Source: Whitmania pigra (Eukaryota > Annelida > Clitellata > Hirudinida > Haemopidae). From it: a DNA stretch of 64,000 nucleotides. A program made the translations under genes and the position numbers. Location: the NCBI GenBank assembly GCA_021613335.1, contig JAJTWR010000344.1, positions 310,001 to 374,000 of the forward strand, in the 5' to 3' direction. The notes below the pieces were generated by a model, which was given only the letters and a program-made list of their open reading frames with translations, was not told the DNA's origin and did not search any database. Of this stretch, positions 1-11,317 are shown in pieces (positions within the stretch are counted from its first letter, which is position 1; each line of letters starts with the position of its first letter).

Positions 1-7
1 ATGTAAA

Positions 8-1513
8 ATGCGAAAAGAGCAAAACCCAGCAGTGAAAGTTGTTCAAAAGAAGTGGTGTGAAGTATGCAGAAGTACATCACATAATACACTGAAATGTAGA
101 AAGAAACAACACAGTGCAAAGTCTGTCACAGAGAACAAGCAAGCAGGAGGACAATCAGATTCATTTCTCTTCAAAGTATCTGAGTGTCAAAGCGTGGATC
201 GTGACAGTCTACTGGTTGATTGTGGTGCTACAACCCATATTGTTACTAACAAATCAAAGTTTGTATGTTTTGAAGACAATTTTGAGCCCAATGATCACTG
301 CATTGAACTAGCAAATGGCTCTAGATCAATTGGAATCGTGCAAGGTCGAGGTACAGCAAAAGTCTGTCTACATAGTTTAGATGGAAAACCCAGAGATGTC
401 AACCTAGAGAATGCATTATATGTTCCGTCATATCGACAAGATATTTTTTCTGTTCAGGCAGCAACAGCGAAAGGAGCGACTGTAAATTTTAGCCCACATT
501 GTGCAGAACTTGTTGCTCAGAATGGTACTATTTTTAATATTTGCAAGTCTGGAAAGCTGTACTACCTGAACAATGTTGCTGACAGAACTAACAGTAAACA
601 CAGCCTACATGAGTGGCACTTGATCCTTGGTCATTGCAATGTCAGAGATATCTTGAAATTGGAATCTGTTGTTGATGGAATGAAAATTACCGACAAATCA
701 GAATTTCAATGTGAAGTTTGCACTCTTGGGAAAATGACACAGTCTTTCAACAGGCAAAGTGATGTGCGTGCCAAAGAACCGTTAGAACTTGTTCATTGTG
801 ATTTAAGTGGTCCTGTCACACCTACTGCAAGAAATGGTTTCAAATATGCTGTTTGTTTTGTGGATGACCTATCTGGAGCCAGTACTGTTTATTTCCTGCG
901 CCAGAAATGTGATGTTGTTCATGCTGCTCAGAAGTTTTTTGCTGATTGTGCACCTATCGCAAAAGTTAAACGTTTGAGAACCGACAATGGAACAGAATTC
1001 ACAAATAGAGATTTCAAATCACTATTGCTGAAGCATCAGATAAAACATGAAAAATCTGCGCCCTATTCGCCACATCAAAACGGAACTGTTGAACGAAGTT
1101 GGCGATCATTGTTTGAGATGGCGAGATGTTTACTAATCCAATCTCAACTACCAAAAGAACTGTGGACATACGCTGTGCGTGCTGCGGCATACACACGTAA
1201 TCGATGTTTTTGCCCACGAACTGGTAAAACACCATATGAAAATTTGACCGGCAAGAAGCCTGACCTGTCCCGCATGTCTGTTTTTGGTTCAACATGCTAT
1301 GCTTTTGTACAAGATAAAAAGAAACTTGACCCAAGAAGCGAGAAAGCAGTATTCATAGGGTATGATCATGAAAGTCCAGCTTATCTCGTGTATTTCAAAA
1401 ATTCTGGAGTTGTGAAAAAATCAAGGTGCGTGGTTTCACGAACAAATTTGATTCAAATGAAAGTGAAGTTGTTGTTAGTGATTTTTCTGACGGCTACATT
1501 GATCAAAAACTGA
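8..1513 (+). pseudogene. copia gag zinc knuckle, protease and integrase part of pol
   Basis: A 501-residue reading frame. Residues 17-30 form a C-x2-C-x4-H-x4-C zinc knuckle, the end of Gag. The protease motif is LLVDCGATTHIV with D at about 71; copia proteases usually read D-S-G, here D-C-G. The integrase zinc-binding H/H/C/C region starts near EWHLILGHCN (about 203) and ends with CEVC. The DDE core is visible as VHCDLSGPV, RTDNGTEF and QNGTVERSWRS. The real frame leaves this ORF near 1430, where the next frame takes over, so the last 25 or so residues are off-frame. No native start is seen because the 5' part is outside the window. Confidence 0.88.
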
Positions 1514-2352
1514 CTGGAGTTGAAACGGAAACAAAGGCAGATGTAAGAAGTGATGAAATTGCACAAACTGAAACCCAGGATACCTCAAATTCAGATTCGA
1601 TTGTTCGCAAATATCCTAAACGAAACACGAACAAACCAAAGTATTTGAGTGACTATATTCTGGATGATGACTCAATTAATCTTAATGTTCATTCCTGCTA
1701 TAAAATGTCTGATGTGCCAAATACGTACAATGAAGCCATATCTTCTTCAGAATCTAGATACTGGAAACAAGCCATGTCTGAGGAAATGAACTCGTTAATG
1801 GAAAACGACACTTTTGAACAATGTCTACTACCTGAGAGTCGTAAAGTAATCAAAGGTCGTTGGGTCTATGCTGTGAAGTTTGGACCGGACGGCAGTGAGC
1901 AATATAAAGCCCGATATGTTGCCAAAGGTTATTCGCAAATAAAAGACATCGACTATACAGAAACTTTTTCACCAACTGTTCGAGTTACATCGATACGAAT
2001 GATGATGCAGTTAGCAGTACAACGTAATCTGATTGTACACCAGATGGATGTTAAAACAGCATATCTAAATGCTCCAATTGATTGTGAATTATACATTGAA
2101 CAACCTGAAGGTTTTTCTGTTGATGACAAAACTGATAATAAAATTGTTCTGAAACTAAAAAAATCTCTGTATGGCCTGAAACAGAGTGGCAGAAATTGGA
2201 ATAACATGTTGCATGATTTTTTGATTTCTGAAAGTTTTGAACAGTCATCAGCTGATCATTGCGTCTACACTCGTCTTAATACAGATTCTAAAGTCATCAT
2301 TCTCTTCTGGGTTGATGATATATCATTGCTGCGAGTGATGAATCCGTGTTGA
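1426..2352 (+). pseudogene. copia reverse transcriptase, N-terminal and palm part
   Basis: This continues pol in another frame. After a charged, low-conservation linker come the copia RT hallmarks: KGRWVYAVKFGPDGSEQYKA, then ARYVAKGYSQ, then the palm motif HQMDVKTAYLNAP with its catalytic Asp, then LKKSLYGLKQSGRNWN. The catalytic box reads WVDD where copia normally has YVDD. The frame ends just after this box and coding resumes in a third frame at about 2346. Two frame changes within 1 kb show a dead copy. Confidence 0.88.
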
Positions 2353-3071
2353 AATCTGTAAAACAATCTTTGCATTCAAAGTTCAAAATGAAGGATCTTG
2401 GACAATTAACATGGTTTCTTGGAATGCAATTTGAATGCTCATCTGGAGGTGAAAGGATTAAGGTGAATCAATCCAAATATGTTGAAAAAATGCTGTCAAA
2501 ATTCAACATGAGTGACTGCAAACCTAGATCTACGCCATGTGATTTGAATTTGAACAAACTGAAAGATGAAGATACTGTTGATTTTGAAAATGTGCACCTG
2601 TACAGATCTGTAATTGGAAGTTTGATCTATGCAATGTCTGCTACAAGACCTGATTTATGTTTTGTAGTTTCCTATCTATCACAATTCACATCAAAGCCGA
2701 TGAATATTCACATGACGATGGCTAAACATGTCCTAAGATATTTAAAGGGAACAATGAACTACAGTTTAATTTTCAAGAGGTCTGATGGTGATTTAGATTT
2801 GATCGGATATTGTGATGCTGATTGGGCAAATTCTAAAGACCGTCGTAGCATTACTGGATATGGTTTTATGTTGTCGAGTACTGGTCCATTGATTTCATGG
2901 AAGTCTAGAAAACAACCAACTATTGCATTATCGACCTTCGAAGCAGAATATATGTCAATGTGTGCAGCTGTGCAAGAAGCAAAGTTTCTGATGTGTTTTT
3001 TTAAAAGACATGACCGGAGGAATTACGAACAATTCTGTTACACTCAATGTCGACAATCAGAGTGCAATTGA
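2346..3071 (+). pseudogene. copia reverse transcriptase thumb and RNase H, first part
   Basis: The frame begins with FKMKDLGQLTWFLGMQ, typical of the copia RT just after the catalytic box. It continues through the connection region (VHLYRSVIGSLIYAMSATRP) to RNase H: GYCDADWANSKDRRSITGY carries the first catalytic Asp, and STFEAEYMSM carries the Glu. It breaks near 3010-3070, and the last 20 or so residues are out of frame. Confidence 0.87.
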
Positions 3072-3273
3072 GTTGACAAAGAATCCTGTTTTTCATCAAA
3101 GATCGAAGCATATTGATATCAAGTATCATTTCATCCGATCAGAAGTGGCAAGTGGTTTCATAAAACCGAAGTACATTCCATCCGAGAAGAACATTGCTGA
3201 CATGTTCACAAAATCGTTGTCTATTAACAAATTGAGAACTTTCATTCCTGCTATTATGAATGTTTTAGACTAA
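3010..3273 (+). pseudogene. copia RNase H, C-terminal part
   Basis: A short frame carrying the end of copia RNase H: NVDNQSAIELTKNPVFHQRS contains the catalytic D and the usual N-P-x-x-H-x-R-x-K-H-I block. It ends with the customary copia C-terminus (SEKNIADMFTKSL), followed by a stop at 3271-3273. Only about 45 bases separate the stop from the LTR. It is joined to the previous block only through a frameshift. Confidence 0.86.
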
Positions 3274-3317
3274 GCGTTATGATATTGACACTGGACACAT
3301 CATAGTTTAAGAGGGAG

Positions 3318-3559
3318 TGTTGAGTTTAAACTATGTGTGATTTAATATGATATATGTATCTATGTTTTGTTGTCTGGGGACGCTTAGCTAGTTCTAAACT
3401 GTTTTGATTGCCGTTGTCGTGTAGTTCGTCGAGTCGAGTTCTTACGTAGTTTCTTAGTCGTTTCTTAGATGTTTATTTAGTTTAAATAAACTACATTAAC
3501 CTTCTGATACAACTTTGTATTTATTCCATCATCAGACATTAGTTATGACAAACTCAACA
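3318..3559 (+). repeat. copia 3' LTR (242 bp)
   Basis: The LTR starts TGTTGAGTTT and ends AAACTCAACA, a perfect 10-bp inverted pair with TG...CA ends. A purine tract (AAGAGGGAG) lies directly before it, as plus-strand priming requires. An AATAAA is present inside (about 3484). The partner LTR is outside the window, so the 5-bp target duplication (right flank GTCCG) cannot be checked. Confidence 0.9.
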
Positions 3560-3718
3560 GTCCGTTTCGAAATTCTCGTCGCCAATGTGGTGTTCTATCG
3601 TTTCATTTGTTCGTAAAAACCAACTGTTCCTTTTTATTTTCGCACTTCAACGCCGCCATATAAACAAAGATCCCCTATCGTTCCTGTCTCTCAATCTCTA
3701 AATCGGTACAACATTACA
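3560..3718 (-). repeat. gypsy LTR, minus orientation, interrupted at its end by copia
   Basis: Read on the minus strand this begins TGTAATGTTGTACCG and matches the plus-strand LTR at 7437-7603 over almost its whole length, including a CGATAGGGGAACTTTG-like core and a block that on the plus strand reads AACGCCGCCATATAAAC. It stops at AACGGAC, exactly where the copia LTR begins, so the copia element inserted at or next to its end. The two gypsy LTRs therefore lie in opposite orientation about 3.7 kb apart. Confidence 0.75.
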
Positions 3719-3762
3719 ACCAAGATCTGTGGTTATGTGCCTTGATAATGACACTGTAGCGG

Positions 3763-3996
3763 TCATGGATTACAATCGCCTGTAGGGTGCAATCCTTTAC
3801 CACAACAAGTTGGAGCACCTGAATAAATGGCTCTCACAGGTTCCAGATATCGTTGCCTGCCAATTTGGCCCTCGTCATTGCAGCTCAGATGAACTATGGA
3901 TTCGACTTTCTCGTGCATGGGCTCTTCGCCTCTTTGCCTCATTCTGCAAGTTCTCGTGCGACTTGATACTGTTGTTGATACTCTCAGAAAAACCAC
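3763..3996 (-). pseudogene. possible gypsy gag zinc-knuckle fragment
   Basis: The minus-strand frame of 77 residues ends in CCGKGLHPTGDCNP. This fits the C-x2-C-G-K-G-x-H-x4-C knuckle found in Gag of several gypsy clades, with the first Cys displaced. Nothing else in it is recognisable. It lies just upstream (minus sense) of the minus LTR, a wrong position for gag in an intact element, so the locus is rearranged or the call is wrong. Confidence 0.4.
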
Positions 3997-5704
3997 AAGA
4001 ACCTACAGAACACTGGAGCCCCAGGTCAATTACCAAAAATTTGTCGTGCGCACATTGATTTTTGTCCTTATGCTAAATCTTGCCAATCCTTATGGCCAGA
4101 CAAACGTGGGGTCGAGATGCCCAGAAATGCTTCTCCGGTGTCTCACAATACCGGAAAACTAGAAGGGGCTACTTCGGTTGCGACCATGGAAGGTTTCCCT
4201 AAGTTTTATGTCGCATTTTTCACAACAGCTAACACCATACGTCATAATTCCATGTTTCATGGTTCTGCGGTTTCAATCAATCCCCCATAAGCGTTATCAA
4301 ACATTTCAGATCCAATCAGAGCAACAAACGTTGAACACAGCCTCCTGTACCTCCTGTATGCCACTCGACATCATGGAGAATTTACACTAACGATAAACAG
4401 TCGAGACTTCTGAAGAGAATTCATCGTCCATCGACCTTCATAGTGGCAGTTCAATTTCTGAAGACGTGACTTTCCACGGCACTGACAACAACTGACTCAT
4501 CAAAAAGCATCAATAGTTTGTCAGACTGCTCTGGTAGGCCCTTGGCAGACAAATCTCCTAAGGATCTTTTGTTTTGTTTTGTCTCATCATAATTTGATTA
4601 TAGTCTACTAAAAGTCTACTAAAGTAAATACCAAAAGTGTGTATCTGCTCACTCAGCAAATCGTTCTTAGGCACGATCAGTTTGTACCAGAACTACATTG
4701 AATGATCTAGAAATGAAAACAAACTTGTATGAATTGCAGAGCATTAGAATGATCTGGAGAATCTCATGAAAGTGCTGCACAGAGCATGGAGAAGTCACAC
4801 CATGTACTACGAGCATATCGAGGAAAAAAGTCTGGCCTTGTTTGGAACAATAGGAAATTTTACCGCAACATCTATGGCTACGGTTCTGTTATAGTTTTTT
4901 TTAAACTTTTCAGTTTTAGTTTCTATACAGTTCTGCAAATTTGTATCATTGCCTCTGCACTGATACACTAGATCTCCTGTCCACACCTATCCTTACCTTG
5001 TTGAAAAGTCTACATTTAATTTAACGAAATTTTTAATCGTCAGCACACGTGTTTATTTATTGTGCCTTGAACAGCATGTCTGAAGGCGAAAGTGGGCTTC
5101 AATATCATCACTTTCATTTTCTGCAGTTATTCAATGGTTGTGTCTGTAACTAGCATTAGTTAGCACCTTACTGATTGCTAGGCCCCATAGACTAAGTGCA
5201 TCTGCTACATCTTCCTTCAGCATACCAGCTTGGACCACATGCCCTAGCATGATCATAGCAGTGGTTCAGTAATATTTCCTCCTAACAAAAATCTGGACGG
5301 CCTTTCCGTTACCCCTAATATGAACGCGTTTGTACTGTAGGCACATGACATTTAAAGTTGAATAGCACCCTTTTGAGCATTTTGTTTTGGCGTTTTCTAC
5401 AGGAACAGCAAGTCATCATGAAGATGGACTATATCAATTGCTGGTGCCTTAACATTCATAGGATCCTGCAGGTGTATCTCTATACGACAAGTTTTTCAAA
5501 GAAAAGTAATCCAGAAATTTGATGAAACTATGAGGTTAAAATTTAATACGCCAATAATTGTTCTGTATGACACGTCTGATGTAGCTGCTGCATCTTGTGA
5601 CCAATTTATTACTTTTGTTCAGTCATAACATAACGTTGGCCTCATTTTAACGCCCAGGACATGTAACCCCGCTCCCTAGCCATGCCTCTTAATTAACTTG
5701 CGTT
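3997..5704. other. unassigned stretch, probably decayed transposon sequence
   Basis: No reading frame beyond about 90 residues and no domain that I recognise on either strand. It lies between a gypsy LTR and hAT-like sequence, so it is most likely old internal transposon DNA. I see no host exon in it. Confidence 0.5.
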
Positions 5705-5989
5705 CATAAAACATTCGAAATTCTCTGTCCATCATATCCCATGTTGTGTTTTAGAGTCTTCAGCATGTCATCTTCATCTGTTTTTCGTTTTGAGGTTACA
5801 GCTGCCTGTCTCCCTCATGCAATGAATCCAAATTTTAATTTGAACTGCCTTGATTCTTTAAAATGGCTCAGATAGATTTATCTTTAAAATTGCTCTCCAT
5901 GTACATCTCCAACAGTTGATACGGTCTCTATTCATCCTACTTGCATTCAAGCTCTTTTTGATTTTCCATATCAATGCATAATAGATACA

Positions 5990-7436
5990 ACTGCTCTTTG
6001 ACGAAAATATCAAATCTTTGTTCCTGTTTTAAGAATTAAGAACCGTCCTGTAATTTACAAATATGAAAGACACATCACGCCTACTACAAATGAACTGATC
6101 AGTGATCTAATTGGTGCAACAGTCTTCTCAAAATTGGATTTAAACCAAGGATATAATCAATTTGAACTTGCACCTGAATCACGTTACATTACAACATTCT
6201 CCGCGCATGTTGGTTTGCGTCGATACAAACGTCTCAATTTCATGTGCTGCAGAGATCTTCCAGAATGCAATTCGTGAAACACTCAGTGGATTAACTGGCG
6301 CAATAAACATTAGTGACGACATTCTTGTGTAGAACCGAGTAGGAGATGTTCAACAATCTGCGTGCAGTGTTTCAATGTCTGAGAAAAAGGGTTAACTCTT
6401 AACAAGCAGAAATGCGTCTATGCGAAGCGCACTCTCGAATTCTTTGGTAACGCATTCACTGAACTCATCATGGCAGACCCGAAGAAGATTCAGTCAATTG
6501 TTACATGAACACGCGAACCAATGCATCCGTCCGCAGTCTACTCGGGATGATTATTACGCTCCTTTCATACCAAACTACTTTCTGAGCCACTACGTAGACA
6601 TACGATAGGACACACCATGGCAGTGGACCGATGAGCAAGAATCTGCACTCGTACAACTTAAACAGAAACTATGCAATATGTAATCCAGTAATGTCATATT
6701 TTGACTCTGACAAGCAAACAGAATTAATACACTGATGCTAGGCCAGTCGGACTTGGCGTGATCTTGATCCAACGTGGAAATAACAACAAAGAACATATCA
6801 TCGCTTACGCCAGTAGATCGTTGACTAAGGTCGAACAACGATACTCACAGACAGAACGAGAAGCCCTCGCAGTCGTTTGGTCTTGTGGCAAGCCAGTGAC
6901 CATTCATACTGATCACAAGCCGTTAGTCAGTCTGTACAACAATCCAAAATGCTAGCCGCCAGCGCCTTCAACAATATGAGACAACCGTCTACAGACCAGG
7001 TCATGACAACCCAGCCGACTATCACGACATCCAACTTTGTCAAGTGACCGATCGAGTCGAAAAGAACAAATCGCTGAAGTATTGTTCAACTATCTCGTGG
7101 GTCACGCTGTACCGAAAGCTATGACTCTCATTAAAATCGCACTCTGCGACCGTCAAAGACTGCTCGCTGTCCGTACAAACGATTGGTCACACATCGCTAA
7201 CTTATGTTAGGCAAACACTAACGAGTTTGACACGTTCACTAGAATGCGTGCTGAACTCTGCGTTAGTGGAGACAATATACTACTACGCAATAGCCGCATC
7301 GTTATTCCAGAGTCACTGAGAGAACGTGCAGTCAATCTCGCACATCAAGGATATCAAGGCATTGCAAAGACCAAAGATTAGGGAAAAAGTCTGGTTTCCG
7401 GGGATGTTTGGCTAGGTTTTCCAAAAGGGGGAGGGA
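5990..7436 (+). pseudogene. decayed Ty3/gypsy pol (RT, RNase H, integrase start)
   Basis: Around 6080-6240 the sequence encodes a gypsy RT: FSKLDLNQGYNQFEL with the first catalytic Asp. Near 6290-6330 a shifted frame reads ISDDILV in place of the usual Y-x-D-D. RNase H follows at 6740-6955, and an integrase zinc-finger start (SLRERAVNLAHQGYQG) near 7315-7370 is cut by a stop. Many stops and frame changes are present. A purine tract (AAAAGGGGGAGGGA) at 7423-7436 precedes the LTR. About 3 kb of a normal gypsy element is missing. Confidence 0.78.
6740..6955 (+). pseudogene. gypsy RNase H fragment
   Basis: The frame carries the gypsy RNase H signature IIAYASRSLTKVEQRYSQTE followed by REALAVVW (the catalytic Glu block) and ITVHTDHKPL-like VTIHTDHKPLVSL. 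The usual T-D-A-S block just upstream is altered and out of frame (around 6730-6750). It is part of the gypsy remnant of 5990-7436. Confidence 0.85.
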
Positions 7437-7603
7437 TGTAATATTGTAATGATATAGAGATTGAGAGACAGGAACGATAGGGGAACTTTGTTTATATGGC
7501 GGCGTTGAAGTGCGAAAATAGAAGGAACGGTTTTTGGTTTTTATCAACAAATAAAACGATAGAACATCACAGTCACAAAACTTTAATATATCAAACGGAC
7601 AAG
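7437..7603 (+). repeat. gypsy 3' LTR, plus orientation (about 167 bp)
   Basis: It begins TGTAATATTGTAATG directly after a purine tract and appears to end ...AAACGGACA (TG...CA ends). It is homologous to the inverted LTR at 3560-3718. The right boundary is inferred from where similarity to the hAT-like element resumes (7604). Confidence 0.7.
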
Positions 7604-7830
7604 CGAAAGAACGTTGTAGGAAACGTAAATGGGTACGTTCCCGAGCAGCTAGAACAAAGGGACCGATAGAACAAAGGAACCGATTTCCCGCTAATTGCTA
7701 TTACAACAAAACTGTTACTAATAAAATCTCAGAACATTATTACTTTTTATAATTTCCCTCATTTTTAGTATTAAAAAACCCAATTCCGGAAATTTAGGAC
7801 CTCCACGAACCAACATATCTTGTATATCAA

Positions 7831-8363
7831 ATATTTTAGAAGTGATGCTTAAATTAAGAGCTCTTCGTAACCCTTTTAGGTGTAATGAACAATTGCTCTG
7901 GAGTCAATAATTAATCAGAAAGAATATTGGAGACTGTTTGCTGCAACAGGTTGGACTCCTTTGTTTCAAATGCCTGGCAAGCGTCTATTTAAAGAGCAAG
8001 AAGGAGACTACTGAAGGCAAACGGTATCCCTTCCTAGCTTGAATCTGGTCTTTTCTCAGGCCTTTTTGCTTTGGCCTCTTGATTTTCTAGCTTGCTAATA
8101 AACCTCTTTTTACTTGATTACTAGCTTGTTAATAAACCTCTAAAAATGACGAGTATTAGTTTTATGTTGTAGTCCCCAAACTAAAATAAAAAAATAGACC
8201 ATTTGTTTAAAATAACGATTTTATTATCAGAAACAAATTACAAAAAGCAATAACAACAGTGACTTTTATATATGATACAATATAATAATAATAACCTCTT
8301 AAGCATGTGAAATGTTTCTGAAAAATTATTGAGTCAAAATAAGAACATTGCTAATGACTATAA
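7831..8363. other. intergenic and 3' untranslated region of the RIC3-like gene
   Basis: No coding signal. A minus-strand AATAAA at 8220-8225 lies about 140 bases past the RIC3 stop and is the likely polyadenylation signal. Around 8090-8150 there is a short direct repeat of CTAGCTTGCTAATAAACCTC and CTAGCTTGTTAATAAACCTC. Confidence 0.55.
8220..8225 (-). terminator. putative poly(A) signal of the RIC3-like gene
   Basis: AATAAA on the minus strand, about 140 bases downstream of the stop at 8364. It is the first canonical hexamer after the last exon. Confidence 0.45.
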
Positions 8364-10157
8364 TTAATCTTCCTTTAAGGTGTTTGTCCTTCTTCTCAGG
8401 TTTGCCATTTCCAGTGAAACCATGTTGCTATTCGCTGATATGCTGCCAATTTCTTCAGTATGTAAATATTCTTTACCCAAAAATTTTACCCTTTCATTTT
8501 GAAAGAAATATTCATTCTTTAACTCGTCCTTTTGATTAACACATAAAATGCATCACAAATGAGACTAATCCAATGTTATATTTTAATGAAAAGACCTGCA
8601 GGTAGTCATGGCAATTGGAAGGTGACATAGTTTTCTGAATAGCATCCATTGCTTTAAGTATGCGAGTCATCTGGTTTTCAGTTTCAATTAATCGCTTTTT
8701 TAACAGACTTATCTCTTCAATACCTTCAATTAAAAAAGTATATATTCTTATATTAAAAAAGTAATAATATCTTGGACTGTCCGTTATCGGCACAACAACT
8801 TTATGAACGCAAAATCGTATTTAAATTGATTTCGTTCTAGCATTATACAAATAATATTCAATAAACCAATGTCCTCTTGATCAGCTTTCCAAAGTAATTT
8901 CTCTAATTCCTTTTGTTTTCCAAGTACATTCTCTCTCACATTTGATTCCAGATCTCTGTAACTGCCTGATTTAGCAAAATTCAAACTGGACTTGGTGGCA
9001 TTGTGTTTTTTATGAAGAAAAAGCTGCAAAATTATTAAATATTCTGTTAAATAAACGTTATGATCACACTAAAGTGATGTAGAAGGCCAGCTAAACTAAT
9101 TCCAATAATTACCAAAACCACCTAGAAAAGCTGATATCTTACAAAGAGAAACATTTTTTCCATGCTAGATAGAAGACTGGCAGACTTTGACACAATCAGT
9201 TGCAAATGTTTAGGTACCTAAAGTTTACTTTGTTATTTTGATGAATGAATTGCGCAGTGATAAAGTTTAACTTCAAAAAGTTCATTATTTTGTTTTTTAG
9301 CAGTGATATATTTTTGTGCTTAGTTTTAACATGGTTTATCAAATATTGTATTTGTTTTTGAGAAGCAGTTATCCTGAATTACATAAGAGCAAAGTGCATT
9401 GGAGAATCTAATGCTTCTGACCCTTCATGTAATAAATATTTAAATTCTAAAATTAGGCAACCAAAGACTTTCTTATATTTAATTATATTACCTTAGATGA
9501 GGCATTCACAATAACTGTTAAATACTTTCATTGTTCATTATGAATTATTCCAAAGCTGATAATATTTACGAAATAATTCTTAAATTTGTAGGAGTGTTCA
9601 ATTTTGAAAAAAATGAAACATTTAAATCTAACCCTGCTGAGTGTGTATATGAGATATACCACAATTCCAAGAGCATACAATGGGAGCACAATACCAAGGA
9701 TTCCCTTCCCATCTGAACTTTGTTTCTGACTAGAATACTTTTTCATCTCAGATAATGCATGCATGCCTGGATGGCCAGTCATCTAAATAATTTACAGAAA
9801 ATATTATAACATTCAAGAATTTGGTCAACCATTACTACTTTCATTCGAGAATAAATCTCATTGTCCTTCCCACTAATGCCTTTTCTTTCAATACTGTGTA
9901 TTCCTCTATGATGTCCAACTACTTAATTTGGGAACCAAAATCAAAATTTTCAAAATTACATTTAATTTTATAACACCATTGTCTTAAATTAGGCCAAACA
10001 AACCTGAAGGCGAATCAAAATCACCATTAGATGGTATTCTGCTCGTGGATCCCATAAAAGAAACAAGTACAGGATAAAATAAGCGCGGGTAAAGAACAGC
10101 AAAGCAACCAAAAATTATGACAAACACAACAATTGTCTTCGCGAGTGATGCATCCAT
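8364..10157 (-). CDS. RIC3: RIC3-like acetylcholine receptor chaperone, five exons
   Basis: RIC-3 proteins are ER membrane chaperones that help nicotinic (and 5-HT3) receptor subunits fold and assemble. The exons are 10157-10004 (start ATG at 10157; end uncertain), 9782-9633, 9023-8867, 8723-8596 and 8528-8364. Exon 1 encodes a first membrane segment (TIVVFVIIFGCFAVLYPRLF). Exon 2 has the family's H-P-G-M stretch (GHPGMHALSEMKK) and the second membrane segment with its diagnostic block GKGILGIVLPLYALGIVVYL. Exons 3-4 encode the cytosolic coiled coil (KKRLIETENQMTRILKAMDA). Exon 5 ends LRRRTNTLKED-stop. Junctions 2/3, 3/4 and 4/5 are GT-AG and in phase (0, 1, 0); the last intron is only 67 bases. 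Exon 1 to exon 2 does not join in phase with the obvious donor at 10003, so a micro-exon or another donor is needed. The predicted length is about 250 residues. Confidence 0.8.
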
Positions 10158-10702
10158 AGAGTCTGTTAATAAAATTAGCGGCAAATTTAGATCGAACTCC
10201 GAATAAAGTTTACTTACGTAAGGCTAGCATATTATTTATAAGCAGAGTGTTTATTTTTAAACCGAAACACTGCTTGTTGCAGGATGTAAAAGTGCAATTA
10301 TAACATAACGTTAGAATTGATATACTTAACTTTGTTAAATATGAAATGAAAACGTTATTCTAATTAATATGTAATTCAAGAAAGCCTTCATGTATTTTGA
10401 TATCATCTAGAAAAACCAGAATGTTTAAAAACCAGGCTAGGGAAGTGCCTCTAGTTTTTATTTATTTTTCAATTTCTGATGTGAAATCCCAGTCTTTTAT
10501 AACTAACGCCTGATGATTTTATTCCATCAAATTAGAGATTTTATGATAACTTGGATTCAGATATGGAATAAAAGTTCGCATTTAAAAATTGTCTAACTTT
10601 TTTATGAATGCTTAACGACATTTAACGGCTTAATTTGTACGTTTTTCCAAACCCTAACCAGTACTAGCCATGTCTGATTAATATTCATAAGCACACGCCT
10701 AT
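10158..10702. other. upstream region of RIC3-like gene, no gene seen
   Basis: AT-rich with no supported reading frame. It probably holds the RIC3 promoter and 5' untranslated region, but no TATA box or other element can be assigned convincingly. Confidence 0.4.
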
Positions 10703-10860
10703 GTTAAATAGGTCAGAAGCACATAGGCAAACATATGCATATATATAGATTGTATCATAGCTTTGAAGTCTTAACGTCCCATTTAAATAGGTCAGAAGCA
10801 CATATATACAAGTTTATTTGTATCATAAGTTTCAAGTTATATCTTATCCCACTTATCATG
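10703..10860 (+). repeat. two-unit tandem repeat of about 79 bp
   Basis: AAATAGGTCAGAAGCACATA occurs at about 10705 and again at about 10785. Each unit continues into a TTGTATCATA and a TCCCA-like block. The two units are diverged (roughly three quarters identical by eye). Confidence 0.6.
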
Positions 10861-10909
10861 TGTCACGTTCTCCAAAAGAAGCCTGTGACAGGTAGTACCG
10901 CTGCCAACC

Positions 10910-11317
10910 CCAAGTTCTTCACCATAAACTGAATTTGGGACTAAATCTTTATTTACAAAATAAATATCTTACACTAAAAACCGTCAGAAATCAGTCATCA
11001 ACAATCATAAACTATACTAATAAAAAATACTAAAACATCACACTGATCGAGCCAATATTTATCTAAATAGCAACTCTTACAAAATCTACTAAAATATCAG
11101 CCAATCCAAATTCACGAAAGAAGGTCAATGCATGCCTACCAGTTGATTAAACTATTTGTTCTAAAATTAATAATCATTATTTTAAATTACATCCGCTTAG
11201 AGTTTAATAATAACATTGGCTAGATTAAAAAATAATCGAAATGCACTCGCGAGCCACAAATCATCTTATTAATATTTTGATATTGTCTCAGGTGTTCTCA
11301 GAGACCCAGCCATGACA
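10910..11317 (-). repeat. gypsy LTR (minus)
   Basis: It starts TGTCATGGCTGGGTCTC on the minus strand, right after AAAGGGGG. It matches the plus-strand LTR at 17045-17394: both contain GATTTGTGGCTCGCG, AGTTTAATCAACTGG, TTTCGTGAAT and a late AATAAA. Past its end (10910 down to about 10870) the sequence still resembles the region after the 17-kb LTR, including a primer-site-like GGCAGC and ACCTGTCACAGGCTT. The exact end is therefore uncertain. Confidence 0.7.

Larger units (their letters stand above)
1..3559 (+). mobile_element. Ty1/copia LTR retrotransposon, 5' end outside window, decayed
   Basis: The order protease, integrase, reverse transcriptase, RNase H, then a 3' LTR is the copia order (in gypsy the integrase comes last). 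Coding runs from the first bases to 3273. A purine tract ends at 3317 and the LTR at 3318-3559 closes the element. At least three reading-frame breaks (near 1430-1510, 2330-2350 and 3010-3070) make the copy non-functional. The 5' LTR and most of gag lie left of the window. The element sits against the end of a gypsy LTR, so it is younger than that LTR. Confidence 0.93.
5705..7830 (+). mobile_element. second, split copy of the 34.5-kb hAT-like element
   Basis: Bases 5705-5960 match 34805-35085 (both contain ATTCGAAATTCTCTGTCC and AAAATGGCTCAG). Bases 7604-7830 match 35565-35800: both have ACAAGCGAA, then a GGGACCGAT block, then the AGGACCT...ACGAACCA end. The middle, 5961-7603, is gypsy sequence ending in an LTR. 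The element was therefore split by a gypsy insertion. No transposase frame survives here. Confidence 0.72.
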
